Positions 34,013 to 47,239 are shown, counted from the stretch's first letter. The stretch: 64,000 nucleotides of DNA from Euonymus europaeus (GCA_963580455.1 OY756963.1:18495555-18559554), one strand, 5' to 3'. Notes: generated by a model not told the origin, from the letters alone. Program-made: numbers and translations.

Positions 34013-37000
34013 ATGGAAGCCGCAAAGATGTCACGGAGGATTCTATCAGTATCTGAATTAGCTGACATAGATTGGGATAACCTAGGATTCGGGTTTATTC
34101 CCACTGATTATATGTATACAATGAAATGTCCTGGAGGTGGAAACTTCTCTGGAGGTGAATTACAACGTTTTGGGAACATTGAATTGAACCCCTGTGCTGG
34201 AGTTTTAAGTTATGGGCAGGTTAGACATTTGTTAACTTTTTTTTTTTTTTTTTTGTATTTTTGGCTTTTATTTACTGATTTTATGGGATTTATTTCCTTA
34301 GATAGTTTTCCATGAGTTCTTTTGTTTGTGCTGTAGGGATTATTTGAAGGTCTGAAAGCATATACAAAAGAGGATGGTAATATCCTCCTGTTTCGCCCTG
34401 AAGAAAATGCCATGCGGATGAGAATGGGCGCAGAGCGCATGTGCATGCCAGCACCAACTGTTGAGCAGTTTGTGGAGGCTGTAAAAGAAACTGTTATGGC
34501 AAATAAGCGCTGGGTAGTGTGTAGCTTCTATTTACTTAGAAGTAAATATTGGGGATTTTTGGTATATACTACATATTAGTTAATAATCAATGTAACCTTT
34601 CAGGTTCCTCCTCCTGGTAAAGGTTCCCTATATATCAGGCCGTTGCTAATGGGAAGTGGAGCGGTTCTTGGCGTTGCACCTGCTCCTGAATACACCTTTC
34701 TTATATATGTATCACCTGTTGGGAGCTACTTTAAGGTTGTCATCATATTGTTCATCTTGTAAATGAGTACCAGTTATGAATTCAAAGCCATGCGTCTTTT
34801 CCCTAGTTTTATGTTCTTCCATTCTTTGTATTTTGATGGACTATGCCAATTTGTGCGTATTAGGTGCTAATGTTTTTGAATGTGTAAAATATTTTCACAT
34901 AATCACATGTACAATGTATTTTAATTTGTTGTCTTGTTTACTGAATATTGACTCATGCCTTTGAACTACATCGAGTTATTCTTGTTTGCATTGATATATG
35001 TTGACTAATCCTGACCTTTCTAGTTGTGAATTCTCGTAAGGTTTCCATGTGAAATTATTCTGAAATTAACAGGCTTGTACATAGTATGGTTAATTGATAG
35101 GCTAGGTTGTTGAGAGGTGATTCATCCAGCAGTCCACTGCTAACATTGTTTGCCTAAATACGTGTATGTCTTTCCTATCTGGTTTAATATCATTTGGATT
35201 GAAATACCTTTTGTGGTCAAAATGTATTCTTTTTGATACCGAGTTATTTTCCCAATTAGTATTTGTAGTTTTGGTACATTCCATGCTATCAGAGCTTATT
35301 GTCTTTTGTTGTTAATTGTTATATATCCAATGTCAGGAAGGTGTGGCGCCAATAAATTTGGTTGTAGAGTATGAACTGCATCGGGCATTCCCTGGTGGTA
35401 CTGGAGGTGTAAAGACTATAGGAAATTATGCTGCGGTATGGTACTTTGTGGTCCTTGTAAAAGCTTTTTTACTTTTTTTCCTTATCTTCAATTGTTGTTG
35501 ACTGTTGTCTCACTTTTTTATTCCAGCTTTAATCCTGTCAAACTGTAAATTTTTACCAAGAAATCTGTCATAGTCTCACAACACATGGGGTTTGATGCAA
35601 TTTGTCATTAGTAGCTCACCTTACCAAAACCCTTTTATTTTCATCCGTCTTTGCATTGGCTGATTAAAAAAAAAGCAAACTCAGATGGACTTGATATTGT
35701 TCTGTGCCATATTTTTAGCGCATCATACTACTAATTTTCTGACTTGTAGGTTTGGTTTATAATGGGCAAATTTTTCCACCTTTTATTTTGCTTGCTCTCA
35801 TTTTTCTTCCGCTCCCATTAATGTTTGTTTCTTGTGTCTAAATTCAACATTTTCTCATTATGCCACTTGTTTCTTCTGAATGCAATTGCTGCTCAAAGGT
35901 GTATTTCATCTGGATAGATTTATAGCTGCACCTTTGACTTAGAACTGGGGAGTGCTTACATTTCCTCAATTTTCTGTTGAATGATTCTGAATCAGCAATT
36001 TATATTGTGTTTTCTGGAGTCGGTCTATCATCCGTGCATTGGTATGTACAATTGATCTGATTTCATCTTTTTTGTTTCTTATACATTAGGGCTTGTCTTC
36101 TATATCCCAAAACTAATTTTGTTTCTTTTGAGCTCCTTTTAGCAGTCATACCATCCCCATTTCCCATCAAAAGAAATCCTTGAGAATGATTCAGCACCTT
36201 AGTGGAACAAAATAGCAGTTGCCATTGCTAAGCTTTTGACTCCAGATATATTGTAGTTGAGATTTAGTTTTTAAGCTTAATTTTGATTTTACTAAACTAA
36301 TTATCCTAAATTGTCTGTTAAATTGTTAATTGTAGGTTCTGAAGGCACAATCTGCTGCAAAAGCCAAAGGATATTCTGATGTCCTGTATCTTGATTGTGT
36401 TCACAAAAGATATCTGGAGGAGGTTTCTTCTTGCAATATCTTCGTTGTTAAGGTATTATGACAAAAGCTTTAGCTTGTAAGTTGTAATTTGTGTATTCTT
36501 TTTGTTTGCCCAAAGGAGGTTTCTTCTTGCGATATCTTCGTTGTTAAGGTTTTCTCACTGGCTTTTTTATCTTAGGACAATGTTATCTCCACTCCCGCGT
36601 TAAAGGGAACAATCCTACCTGGCATTACCCGGAAGAGTATAATTGATGTTGCACAAAGTGAAGGCTTCAAGGTACCTTCTTTAGCTTTAACAATTTATTA
36701 AGTGTGTGATATAAACGTCCTACATCGCTTATCTATGGGAGTTGTGGTCTAGGCAAAAGCATAGTGGGCTTGTTGGTTACAACTAGCCCATATGTGGGTA
36801 ATGGTTGGTCTTGTTGGTTGGTTGGGCCTATTGAGTGCATGTATGGGCTCGCGCTTATCTCAAGTTTTCTAGGCACAAGCACCCAGCCCATACACGCACT
36901 CAGCAGACCCAACCAACCAACAATCCCAACTACTAGCCACATATGGAATAGTTGTTACCAATAAGCTTTTGTTTGGAAAATTTGTGGGCTGATTAAGGTA

Positions 37001-38985
37001 GGCATTTGCCCTCCTTATCAATAGACGACATCTAAGCGATGTGGGATGTTTGTATCAGTGTGTGGTATTAGTAGTAGTGGAGTCTTTGCTGTTCGTTTTG
37101 TATTCTGTTTGTGTTTAGCTTTGCTGACTGGTTCTCGTATATGATATGTTTTCTGAGTACAATATTTTGAAAGAGGTATATGTCGCCCTGTTGCACTTCT
37201 AAATTTCTAATCCTACCAGATGCCTTTTTTACACAAGATCAGCCTCGTCAGTTAGCAGTTTGATAATATCAATGCGATAGTTGTCTTTTACTTATTGCCT
37301 GTAAGCTTTGGAATTCTACCTTTGAGTTTCACCAATAACTACTTGCTCAGTTGGCAGAGTATTCTGATAATAGTTAAGATGAGATAGTTCAATCCCTCTT
37401 ATTATTTATTGAATTTGGTGTTTGCCTATAATATTTCCTGAGAGACAAGGTTTCTGGACTTTGTGGATGTTACATTACACTGAATGTCATCTTTGTGGAT
37501 TCGAGTCTAATTGTTGGATCATTTTTCCCTTGTTGAATCATTAATCGGAACTTAATTGGAATGGCTAGATGTCCTTCTGACGAGGTTGGACATGCATGTG
37601 ATAACAAATGTCAGAGTAATGAGAATTTAATCTCAGATTTGTACATAATGCTTTTCGTCTTTCTTGTAATATTTATAGGGGAGAATAATCTTCGTGCTTA
37701 CAGGCTTTTGTTCCTTTATACCGAACTTTGTTTTGAGTTATTGTCATGGTTCACAGTTTTTCCCAAAATCTTTGATCTATTCTCTTAAAATCACAAGCAT
37801 TCTTGTGCAAGTCCTTGACTTCTCTGCAATAGTCAGTCTGTAGGCACACACTAGAAATAGTATATGTACGGTTCTCAAGTCACCCATGTCAATGCCCCAT
37901 ATAAAATTTTACAGGTTGAGGAACGCCTTGTGGCAGTGGATGAATTGTTTGATGCTGATGAAGTTTTTTGCACGGGAACAGCAGTGGTTGTGTCGCCTGT
38001 TGGCAGCATCACTTACATGAGCAAAAGGTAAATCATTTAGGTGGCTGGCTAATAGATATATAACAACGGAAATGGTGGCACCTTCTTTCATCACTTAATA
38101 TTGGCTTCCTCTTTTTGTTTTGTTTAGGGGAAATGGGAATTGTTATCAGATGGAATTATGAAGTTGTTCTGATCATGGAATAGTTCATTATGTGGAATTC
38201 TAAAGAAGCCCATTTGAACTGATGACTGATTGCTCAATTAGTTAATAACAAGATACTTTTTAATACTACTGTCACACATAATATTTTTTTGACAAAATCT
38301 GTTTTTATCTTTTATTGAATACCAATTCATGATATTGCTGTGTTTTGACTTCAAGTCTCTAAGGAAGCCCTCGATAGAATGTTATGGGCTTCTCATGGAA
38401 GCTAAATTTTGGTGGCAGCTATGATGATTCCTCCCCCCTACTTCTCCACCTTCCATCACTTTCATGAAGTATTGAATATTGATCGATAGATCTAAGCTTA
38501 ATTTAGATTTTCCAAAACCCTAAAAAGATATGTAAGACACAAGAATATACATAATTACATACATATACATACATACATACATACATATATAGATATATAT
38601 ACATACACACACATACATACATATATATATATATAAGTATAAGCTCTTCATTTCTGGTCCTATATGTTATTCTGAGTTGTATAACTGATCCATAAGTTGT
38701 GTCTGGAGATGAGTTGGGCTTTTGCCTGGAGTGGGTGAGTTTTAACTTAGATGATAATTTGCATTGTTGAAGTGAGGGTCTGGTTAGCCCAAGTGCTCAA
38801 ATGAAAATTAAAGTTACAGTTTTCAATGGTGGATTTATAACTTCATTGGCTCTTTGCTCTACTTGTGCAGGGTGTCTTACGGTGAAGGTTTTGGTGGTGT
38901 TTCACAGCAACTCTATCATAAGCTTACTAGGCTCCAGATGGGTCTAATAGAGGACAGTATGAATTGGACTCTTGAGCTGAGTTAG
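34013..38985 (+). CDS. BCAT: Branched-chain amino acid aminotransferase lacking a transit peptide (BCAT copy 2)
   Basis: Tandem paralogue of the plastid-type gene. Exons: 34013-34219, 34337-34513, 34604-34735, 35337-35435, 36336-36452, 36576-36671, 37915-38027, 38871-38985; 351 codons plus stop, all open and well spliced. The duplicated unit begins inside the old exon 3, so exons 1-2 are gone. A new start gives [20 protein letters not shown], joined to the conserved core. Without a transit peptide the product is probably cytosolic, as in Arabidopsis BCAT4/BCAT6; a mitochondrial route through the short basic start cannot be excluded. The PLP lysine is Lys198 (GVKTIGNYA), and Glu292 keeps the family's [11 protein letters not shown]. 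About 15 substitutions separate the copies over the shared region. The upstream DNA is unrelated to the copy-1 promoter, so expression may differ or be absent. A first exon further upstream is possible but none was found. Confidence 0.85.
36708..37056. mobile_element. Intronic MITE, BCAT copy 2 (with internal hairpin)
   Basis: Ends GATATAAACGTCCTACATCG and CGATGTGGGATGTTTGTATC match the copy-1 element at 30008-30231. This version is about 125 bp longer and holds an internal inverted repeat, 36775-36849 against 36885-36959 (arms rich in GTTGGTTGGTTGGGC). Copy 1 keeps only one arm, so the hairpin was probably lost there by deletion. Confidence 0.75.
38560..38636 (+). repeat. (ATAC/AT)n microsatellite in BCAT copy 2 intron
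   Basis: A run of CATA and TA units in the last intron of copy 2, with no counterpart in copy 1. Confidence 0.85.
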
Positions 38986-39600
38986 GCAGACTGAAATGGA
39001 CCAAATTCTGGTTTGAAATCTGACCTCTCGATAGGTGGCACGAATCCATTCATCTCTGTCATAGTCATCTATGTTTTCTTTTCTCTCTTGTGATGATGTG
39101 TAGACAGTTCTACTATGCAGTTTTATTTAATATTTATACATTACTATTCAGTGCTGCAACCTAAAAGTGCAGGAGTTTTGTTTTATCTTTGTTTCTATTT
39201 TGACTTGCTTGAGCAAACGTCTTTTTTTTGTGTTTTGTTTTGTTTTTGTCGTTTGCTTAAAAAGAAGAGAAAAAATAAGACAAGAAATATGTGTGGAAAC
39301 GCGTTGCTGACTTTACTTTTGTGATAAAGGCCTGAAGCCATGAGAAAGGGTGGTTCAATTGCTTTCCTCTTGTGAGGAGGATTTGTAGCAGTAAATTATG
39401 GAAATCTCTTCCATTTCTCTGGTCCAATTCATGAGTTCACTTGCCGTCATCCCACGTATGTTTTATTGTTCTAGAGAAGAAGAAAAAAAATCCTTGGAAT
39501 GCAGGAACAATCTCCTGGCTTCTTCTATATACCAGTCCAATCCCATCGTTGCATTCTCTGATTCTAATTAATAAAGTAAGCCCTGCGTGTTTTTATCTGA

Positions 39601-40003
39601 GGGTGTCAAAATTATATGTAAGACTTAGAATAACGATTTGTCCGATTGAGATTGAATCAAGTTTAGACTTTGGATACAAGGTTTTTGTTCAAAATTTAAG
39701 TATAAACATAAATATTTTATTCGGTTTAAAATCGAGCTCGAGTTCAATCTCAAATTTTGTCCAATTTAGTTGCTCGAATCTTAACTCGAATTAGATTATT
39801 ATCTGATTTACTTGTTTGGATTAAAATTAATTTGAATATGATTAATTAAGTACGTTTAAATATTTATATAAATGTGAATTTATTGATGTAAATATCTCGT
39901 AAATACCTATTTAAATCAATCTAGATCCATAGATAAAAACATCTCGTAAGTATCTTATGTTATCCGGTTTGGATGGACCACGACTCAAATTTTTTGACAC
40001 TCC
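39601..40003. mobile_element. MITE-like element downstream of BCAT copy 2 (GGGTGTCAAAATT ends)
   Basis: Counterpart of 32583-32982. Ends are GGGTGTCAAAATTATAT and CAAATTTTTTGACACTCC. Its presence in both units shows it predates the duplication. Confidence 0.65.
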
Positions 40004-40312
40004 GATTTATTACAAGAAATGACATGGATTTGGTTTTATTTGAGTCACAATTGCTTCCCTAGTCTTGAGATAGTTGACTGGGATTTGTTCTTGAAGAACG
40101 ACTGAAAAGAAGGGGAGTTGCGACCCATTCATTAATTGTTTCTCCATTTCACTATCATGGCTTGAAGGGTGTTTCCAGATGAGATGTCTAGAAATTTCAA
40201 AAATAAGAAAAAGAACATTTTTTGTTCATACTTAAAAGTCGTTCCACTTTCGTTTTTATATTAATAATAATGATAAGATTATTGAAATAAGATAGCTGTT
40301 GTTGCTGCCAGT

Positions 40313-42160
40313 GGCATCATCAGGAAATTAAAGTAGGTTGACAAGGAGGCACGCTTTGGTTGTACAGCCCTAGAACACGATCCAAAAGATTGTGGTAAGA
40401 AAACTTTGTCAGATCTGAATGATTTGATTTATTCGAATGAGATTAAATCAAAGAAATTTGGACATAAATTATTTATCTGAAATTTGGGTTTAAATATAAA
40501 TATTTTGTCGAGTTTAAAATTTATTTAAGGTCTAAATACAAAATTTTATCCAATTTAATTGTTCAGACCATTACCTGGATTGAATTATTAGCAAATTTGC
40601 GTGTTCAAATTTAAATCAATTCAGATATTATGAATTAAGTATGTCGAAAAAAATCAAACAAATTTAAATCATATAAAGTCCCACAAACGGTAAATGTGGG
40701 AGTGATAATTCATTTTATAAGTGTAAGTCCATCTCAACCCTCTAGTAAAGTCTTTTTTCAAATTTAATAAGTTAAATTCAAGTGCACTTGCTAAACTTAA
40801 AGATAAATAAAGTCGTGCGGTCTAATATATCATAAAGAATCGAAAAATCCAAAGCAAATAATATTATTAATATGTGGAGTGTGAAATTTATAATAAATTT
40901 AAACATATAAATATCTCGTAAATATCATATATTATTCGACTGGAATCGATCCAAAATTTTGACACCCTGCCAAAAGGGTATGGACCCTGTCAAAGTAAAA
41001 CAGCTACATGTTGAAAATTACACCCACCAAAAGTGAAAAAATAAAATAAAATAAAAGGTATGCAGGTGCCCTACCACTACCGGGAAGACCATTTCTCCCT
41101 AAGAAACTTTACAGTTTACACAACATACAAAGTGAAAATCAACTCAAGTCAGTCACTTATTTTATTTTATTTTTTGGAAAAAGAAAAATCATCACCCTTC
41201 TTTTCTTGTAGACTCTCCATATTTGACTTTCACCCCTTCCGTTTTCAACTCAGTCAGTCTTCTTCTCTCTCTCCCTCCCTGTTAGTGGAAGATTTTATGA
41301 AATGTTGTGGACGTCAAATCATATGATTAATTATAATTAATCGTAACAGTGCCCAAAATAATTAAGCTGTATATGGCCAGTGCTATTGTAAAAGATAGCA
41401 GTCTCTCTTCTACTTTACCTTTTGAAATCAGCAATTTTTAAAATATTTCCAATAAATATTAATGATTTTGAATCTAATGCTGTATTTTTTAATAAAAAAC
41501 TTAAATCAAAAGAAATAAAATACATGAGCAACCTAACCTAAGTGGTTCTATACTGTTACATACAAAGGATGTCACGCAACATGTTACCTTTTTTTTTCTT
41601 TTTAAAAAAAAAAAGAATCAATAGTTGAATAATGATTCAATGGTCAAGATCTTACATATTTTTTATTGAAAAAAAATACTGTTACCTTAAGGTGAAATTT
41701 TCTTCTTGTTTGGCCATTTGGTCAGAAACCTAGCTGTAACAGAAAACCTCTCATATTATATATTCCAATATTATTTATGTTTTCCTCAAATTATTTGGAA
41801 CAAATGCTCGTCAATTTAATTTAGTAATTTGTTTCAATCAGGGTATTGAATTTACTAACATACGTATTGAATTTTCATTAGTCAATTATAGCTGTGAAAA
41901 TGTGAATCATATATATATATATATATTTTGGAGGTCACTGTGTCACCATGGACAGGCTAGACCATAGTGGCGGAATTGTATATATAGATTCTAGAGCAAG
42001 AAGGACACAAATAAGAAAAACCTTGATCTCTCCTGTTGTGCCATATTTCTAATTTATCCAATATTAAATTCATAAAGTTGTGTCATCTTTCTCTCAATTC
42101 ACTTTTTGAAACCCTCCATGTCCTTTCCTTCATCTCCAGCTACTATGTTCTCCCTTTCTC
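40313..42160. other. Gene-free spacer upstream of MYB
   Basis: From 40395 to 40967 there is a truncated relative of the GGGTGTCAAAATT MITE. The rest is AT-rich with homopolymer runs. The short open frame at 41060-41326 shows no domain and is not supported. Confidence 0.5.
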
Positions 42161-42342
42161 CCCTTCCCTTTATATATATTAATATATTTACATATATATA
42201 AATATTATATATATATATATAAGTGCAATCATAGCATTATCATTAGCAATTAATTCATTATAAAGTATAATCATCAAGTCTTAATTAGAAAGAGAGAAAA
42301 CCGAGCCTGACTTAGCACAAACATAAAGCAGAAAGAAGAACC
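42161..42342 (+). promoter_or_regulatory. Core promoter and 5'UTR of the MYB gene
   Basis: A long TATA-rich stretch (TTATATATATT...TATATATATATAAG, about 42170-42220) lies 120 to 170 bases before the MYB start, with a purine-rich leader (AGAAAGAGAGAAAACC) between. The exact TATA box cannot be picked out of the AT repeat. Confidence 0.5.
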
Positions 42343-43679
42343 ATGGGAAGAGCTCCTTGCTGTGACAAGGCCAATGTGAAGAAAGGACCTTGGTCACCTG
42401 AGGAAGATGCCAAACTCAAGTTCTATATCGAGCAGCACGGCACCGGCGGAAACTGGATCGCCTTGCCTCAGAAGATAGGTCTGTTTTTGCATTTGGATTC
42501 TGGACATCAAAACCCTTTTATTAATATATATATATATATCCTAAACATGTATGTATATGCTTAATTAGAAGTTTTCTTTGAAGTAGTAGTGATGCTGAAT
42601 ATCTGTAATTCGATCAGGTCTCAAGAGATGTGGGAAGAGCTGTCGGCTTCGATGGCTCAACTATCTGCGCCCCAATATTAGACATGGAGGATTCACAGAG
42701 GAAGAAGACAACATTATTTGCAGCCTCTACATCAACATTGGAAGCAGGTAGCTTTCAGTTAATGATTGATTTATATATGTTTATAATGAACTAATCATAT
42801 GCATATATGTATATATATATATATATATGTAGGTGGTCCATAATCGCTGCACAATTACCCGGTAGAACCGATAATGACATAAAGAACTACTGGAACACAA
42901 AGCTTAAGAAGAAGATCTTTGGAAAGCAGCAGCGAAAACAACAAGAAGCAAGGCGATCCATGAGTTTCCAAAAGGCGCAGGATATTGAGAGACAAAGTGA
43001 TCATCATCATCAAGATATTAACTTTATCATGTTTCCTGCAGGATCCACAACACTAGTCATGAACCAAACCCAAACCACTGCAGTCAGTATTAGTTCCGGT
43101 AATTATCCTTATTATAAGCCTGGAGAGGTAGCAGGACTAGTGATGAACAATCAAGATGATCATCATCCCAACGAAGACAACCAAGCAGCGTTCGTCAGGA
43201 ACTTGCTCAGATTCAAACTTGGAGGAAGATTTCCAAATGATGATCCTCATCAACAGACGATTACAAACTCTCTGCAATATCCGCCAATTCAAATGTTTAC
43301 TTCACAAAATCAAGTATATGATCAGTACTCCTCGTCCATGCCTAGTTTTACTGTGAATCCCACAAGTACTAGTACTGTTTGTCCTCATGATCAGTTGCCA
43401 AGCAATGTTATTGTTAGCCATCAAGAAGCTGGTCCTGATCATAATGATATGTTTGTGCAAGAAATTGAAAACTTGGCAGTTGAGTTGGATGAATTTCCAA
43501 CACAGTTGGATGATTTGGAGAGCTGCTTGATTGGAATGGAGATGGTGATGAGCAATACAACTGGGACAAGCACACCTTCCTCAGAAAGCAGTATTAATAC
43601 TTGGGGAGGAGATATGATGATGAGCAACTCTCTTGTTTATCCTAATCAATTTGTTTCTGACTACTCCAACTTAACTTGA
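42343..43679 (+). CDS. MYB84/MYB68-like: R2R3-MYB transcription factor, subgroup 14 (MYB68/MYB84/RAX3 type)
   Basis: Nuclear DNA-binding regulator; relatives control axillary meristem formation (RAX genes) and root endodermis or suberin traits (MYB36, MYB68, MYB84). Exons 42343-42478, 42618-42747 and 42833-43679, the standard three-exon R2R3 plan; 370 codons plus stop. The start [20 protein letters not shown] is the subgroup's hallmark. R2 spans about residues 14-63, with the joint [21 protein letters not shown]3 ([13 protein letters not shown]...[20 protein letters not shown]) about 66-116. The tail is Gln/His/Asp-rich and ends in an acidic segment ([16 protein letters not shown]) likely to activate transcription. 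Position next to BCAT supports MYB68/MYB84 orthology. Confidence 0.95.
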
Positions 43680-46600
43680 AGAGTTCATCACCTTCTTTGA
43701 TCAATAGCACATGGGTTTGCTTTTAAATTCGCTGTTTTGGTAATTAATCATAGAGAGAGTGAGTATTCACTGTAGAAATTTGTCTGTTTTAATTTGTAGT
43801 TGCCGGATATCCATCTCAATTATTAATTTGACCATCATTTTCTGAAGCCACTCTTAAGTACGAGTGTTATATATATATATATATATACATATATGTTCTA
43901 TTTTCATCTTCTGCTAGGACTGGAATAATAATAATAATCTTCTTGTGTAATTATATTCTATAACGGGATTATCCTAGTACCTCTGCCCTCAATTTGAGTA
44001 CTTCTGGTCATGTTTGGACACTGACATGATTAATTAATGTTCTATAATCTTAGTTTTGATTTACATTGTCAATTCCATATTCTTATATATATATATATAT
44101 ATAAAAGAATGGTGCAGGAGTAATTTGAAAAGCTGCATGCTTTAATTTGACGTTTTGGACACAACTTGGAAGGCTCTTAGCGGAGTAGGCTACATGTGCA
44201 TGGCTGCATTCCTTTATTGTTATGTTCATGTCTTCACTATGAAATAGTTGCTGTGAAAGCATAATAATGTTCACAGTCCATCTACATGTGTGTACGTTGT
44301 GAAAGCAATATAATTATATATATGTTGTATGGGAATGTGTGCCCAGGGGTTCGCTAGCAGAATCCAATATATTTAGGCTATTGAGTACATTTCCTGTCCT
44401 TGAAATAATCCATCTTCCCTTTAAAACATATATCTTCTTCGAATCAAGATCACCAATTAAAGTTGAGAGTCGCGGAACTTGGTCTTTAGGCATGCACTCA
44501 TATTGATTTTTCACTTGATAATATGATAACGTAACTCAGTATATATAATCACAAAAATATTACTAACAATGAGAATCAAACTCACAGATCCTACATAGTT
44601 TGTCCCAAAAAAACTATCAATTACATTGTCACCAAAGTGGTTCCCGCACTCCTAACTATTTAAGTTAAACAAAATTGACGAGGTCCTCAAGGGACGCTCA
44701 AAAGTATTTACTCAGTCAATTCTTTCCATAAACAACCATGAGCTCCTACTATGACTCATGCATACATCATATGTATGCAAGACATCCTATATATGTATAT
44801 ATTTATTTATGGAAAACAAATCCCGCATGGATCTTAAGTAATCCCGAATTTGAGTCCCACCCTTCCCTTTGTTAAAAAAAAATATTAATAATATTTATAT
44901 GGGAAAAAATAATTAATTATATATATATGGAAAAAAATTCCGTGCACCCTTGCTGGACAATAATATAACAATGTATAGATATAGCGTGATTGATAAGGAC
45001 TTGTACCTAACTCAATGTCTTTTACTTCTGATTATTATAATTTTCACGTCATTCGAACAATGTCGTCCAATGTCCATGATTCAGTCAGCTTCTACTCACG
45101 TCATTCTAAGATTTGGATTTCCTCACCACTGATCCCATGAAGGAGTCGTGTCCAAATCATGATGTCGTCAAAAAAATTCCTCTTTATAGCTGTTTCTGAT
45201 TAATTAAAATTTAGATTAAATGTTGTAATCGATTTGACACCATCAAGAATACACATTTTGCTAATTATGCTACTGTTTTTTTTTGGTATTAGAATAATGT
45301 TTATTTATTTTCTTGTTTCTTTCTTGTTTTGTTCTCTTCAGTCTTGTACTTGAAGACTTGTTTTGTACATTGGTGTTCTCTCGTCATTGGTGAGAGCTTA
45401 TATATAATATTATGTGGCTAAGCCTTTTATCAAAAAAGAACACACAGACATAAGAAATTAACAAAAGAAAATTGAACACAGTGATTTTACGTGGTTCGGC
45501 CAAAACGTGTCTACGTTCACGAACAATTACAAAACTCAATATAGGACTTATATAGTAATCATAATATTTCTCTTATACAATTACAAAAGTACCCCCATAT
45601 ATAAGGAATCCCAGTTTAACTCTATCGTACTGCACCGCGGGAGCCCCGCACCCTTATAATCGCAATTGCACTTGTCGCAATTGCTTTTGACTTTAACTTT
45701 GGGCTTTAAAGTTCAGTTCTTCATTATAATGAGTTACACAATAATTCAACACTAAAGACTAAACTTCTTAATCTATGATGCTATGATAATGAATTAATGA
45801 TAATTTGGAGAATACCTGAACCCAGACAAAACAGAAGGAGAAAATAAAGCACAGGTTTTCAGATGAAAATAAATAGAAGTGTAATATATTATTAGGGTAA
45901 TCATTACTCACATCTCCTCATGAGTAATCATTACACCCAAAATATGAAGAAAATTGCCTAAAAAAATTACTAGAGTAAATAATATATATGCATACCAAAT
46001 ACGAGTATTTACTTATCCATGTATTTTTAATTATTCTTATAATCATTGCTCCTATCAAACATATCCTAAAGGTGAAAAATTTTAATACCATACAACACAT
46101 GACATATGACTGTTAGGAAAATTATTAGGTACTCCGAGTGTATATCTTATGTGGCACACCCAATGATAAAATTGTCATCAATATATTTATAATTGCCACG
46201 TGAAAATACACCCGAACTATAGAATAATCCCCGGTGAATGTACGTTGATGATTTCTCAAATTGTGACTTTAAAGGTCAAACAGTCCGGCACAAATTATTG
46301 ATTGACCAATATATAAGCATGCAGTGGTTAACTATAGATTGAATCTGATTTTCCTCTTGACTTTAATACCAACATTGATTTGATTTGGTAGGCCAAAGTT
46401 ATTATACCACCATTTTAATTGAAAATTAAAAAAATAAAGTTATTTAGAAAATATTTGCTAATCTATATTAATATATGCATAATAATTAAAGTTGACGGCC
46501 AACTATGAAATCAATATTAAAATAATAAACACGTCAACAAACTCCAAAGATATTTCTGAGTGGAAGGAAAGTTGTCAAAATGTATTCTTTGTTGAAACAG

Positions 46601-46780
46601 TGCTCAAGTCCGGTGTTCTACATTTCAAATCGAATGTTGAAGGCAAATATGCCTTGTTTATTAATGCAAGCCCATAAGTGGTCCCAAATGAGCCTGGAAA
46701 ATATTGATTGGGCTGTCTTGTGCGGATTAAGGTTGTTGTGGCTCAAATTAATTATATCATTCTTCAATCCAATTAATATG
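43680..46780. other. Gene-free region downstream of MYB
   Basis: The first 300 bases are probably MYB 3'UTR. AT microsatellites occur at 43868-43890 and 44084-44102. The position where Arabidopsis has an ACC synthase gene shows no ACS motif in any frame that I could read. Confidence 0.5.
45460..45765 (+). mobile_element. Retroelement-like fragment (ACGTGGTTCGGCC type)
   Basis: The stretch GATTTTACGTGGTTCGGCCA...CTACGTTCACG is a phrase I associate with LTR-derived plant repeats. It is followed by a less AT-rich patch (ACTGCACCGCGGGAGCCCCG). No borders or coding sequence were found, so family and extent are uncertain. Confidence 0.35.
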
Positions 46781-46789
46781 GCAAATGAT

Positions 46790-47178
46790 ATGCAATGTTA
46801 CAATTCTGTTTAGCCAGCAAACTCATATTTTGGATCTCACTTGTATTACACAAAATTTAAACCATACACATCTTCTAATACAACCATATCAACAAAACAC
46901 GCTTTTCAATACAGTTACATCAGCGAAACACAAATCTCTAAACATTTTATTCTCTCAATTTTAGTCAAGTCAACCACTTTCATATCTTTCATATCAAATT
47001 TACATCAAAATCAAGACTGAGTTTTATCTTTATTACAAAAAAATCAAGCCACATCATCAAAACACATATCTGAATACAATCACATCAACAAAACACATCT
47101 CTCAATATAATCACTTCAATAAAAATATACATTTCCACATAATTTATCGACCAACAAAAGTCAACATTGCGGGTGCTC
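46790..47178 (-). mobile_element. Harbinger/Tourist-like MITE, copy 4 (degraded)
   Basis: The modules ACAACCATATCAACAAAACAC, CAATACAGTTACATCAGC, CATCAAAATCAAGACTGAG and AATCAAGCCACATCATC match the family copies at 4091-4466 and (inverted) 6929-7316. The ends have decayed (right end ATTGCGGGTGCTCTA), and borders are approximate. Confidence 0.65.
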
Positions 47179-47239
47179 TACCAATATATATATGAGCTAA
47201 AAAGGAATAAACCTCGAGAAGAAGAAGCAGAGGAGAAAG

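Larger units (their letters stand above)
34051..40312 (+). repeat. Tandem segmental duplication, right unit
   Basis: Same-orientation partner of 24350-33315, shorter mainly because it lacks the 2.2-kb copia derivative and the SINE in the equivalent intron. The right limit is at CTGCTGTTGTTGCTGCCAG-like sequence near 40312, after which the two diverge abruptly. Confidence 0.9.

Noticed and set aside
34210..34446. Minus-strand open frame also found at the equivalent place in copy 1 (24531-24740)
   Set aside because: It is conserved only because it lies opposite a duplicated BCAT exon.
36453..36548. Use of the second, duplicated donor (about 36549) as the end of BCAT copy 2 exon 5
   Set aside because: Reading on past the first donor meets an in-frame stop (GTA TTA TGA) at once, so the first donor must be used for the full protein.
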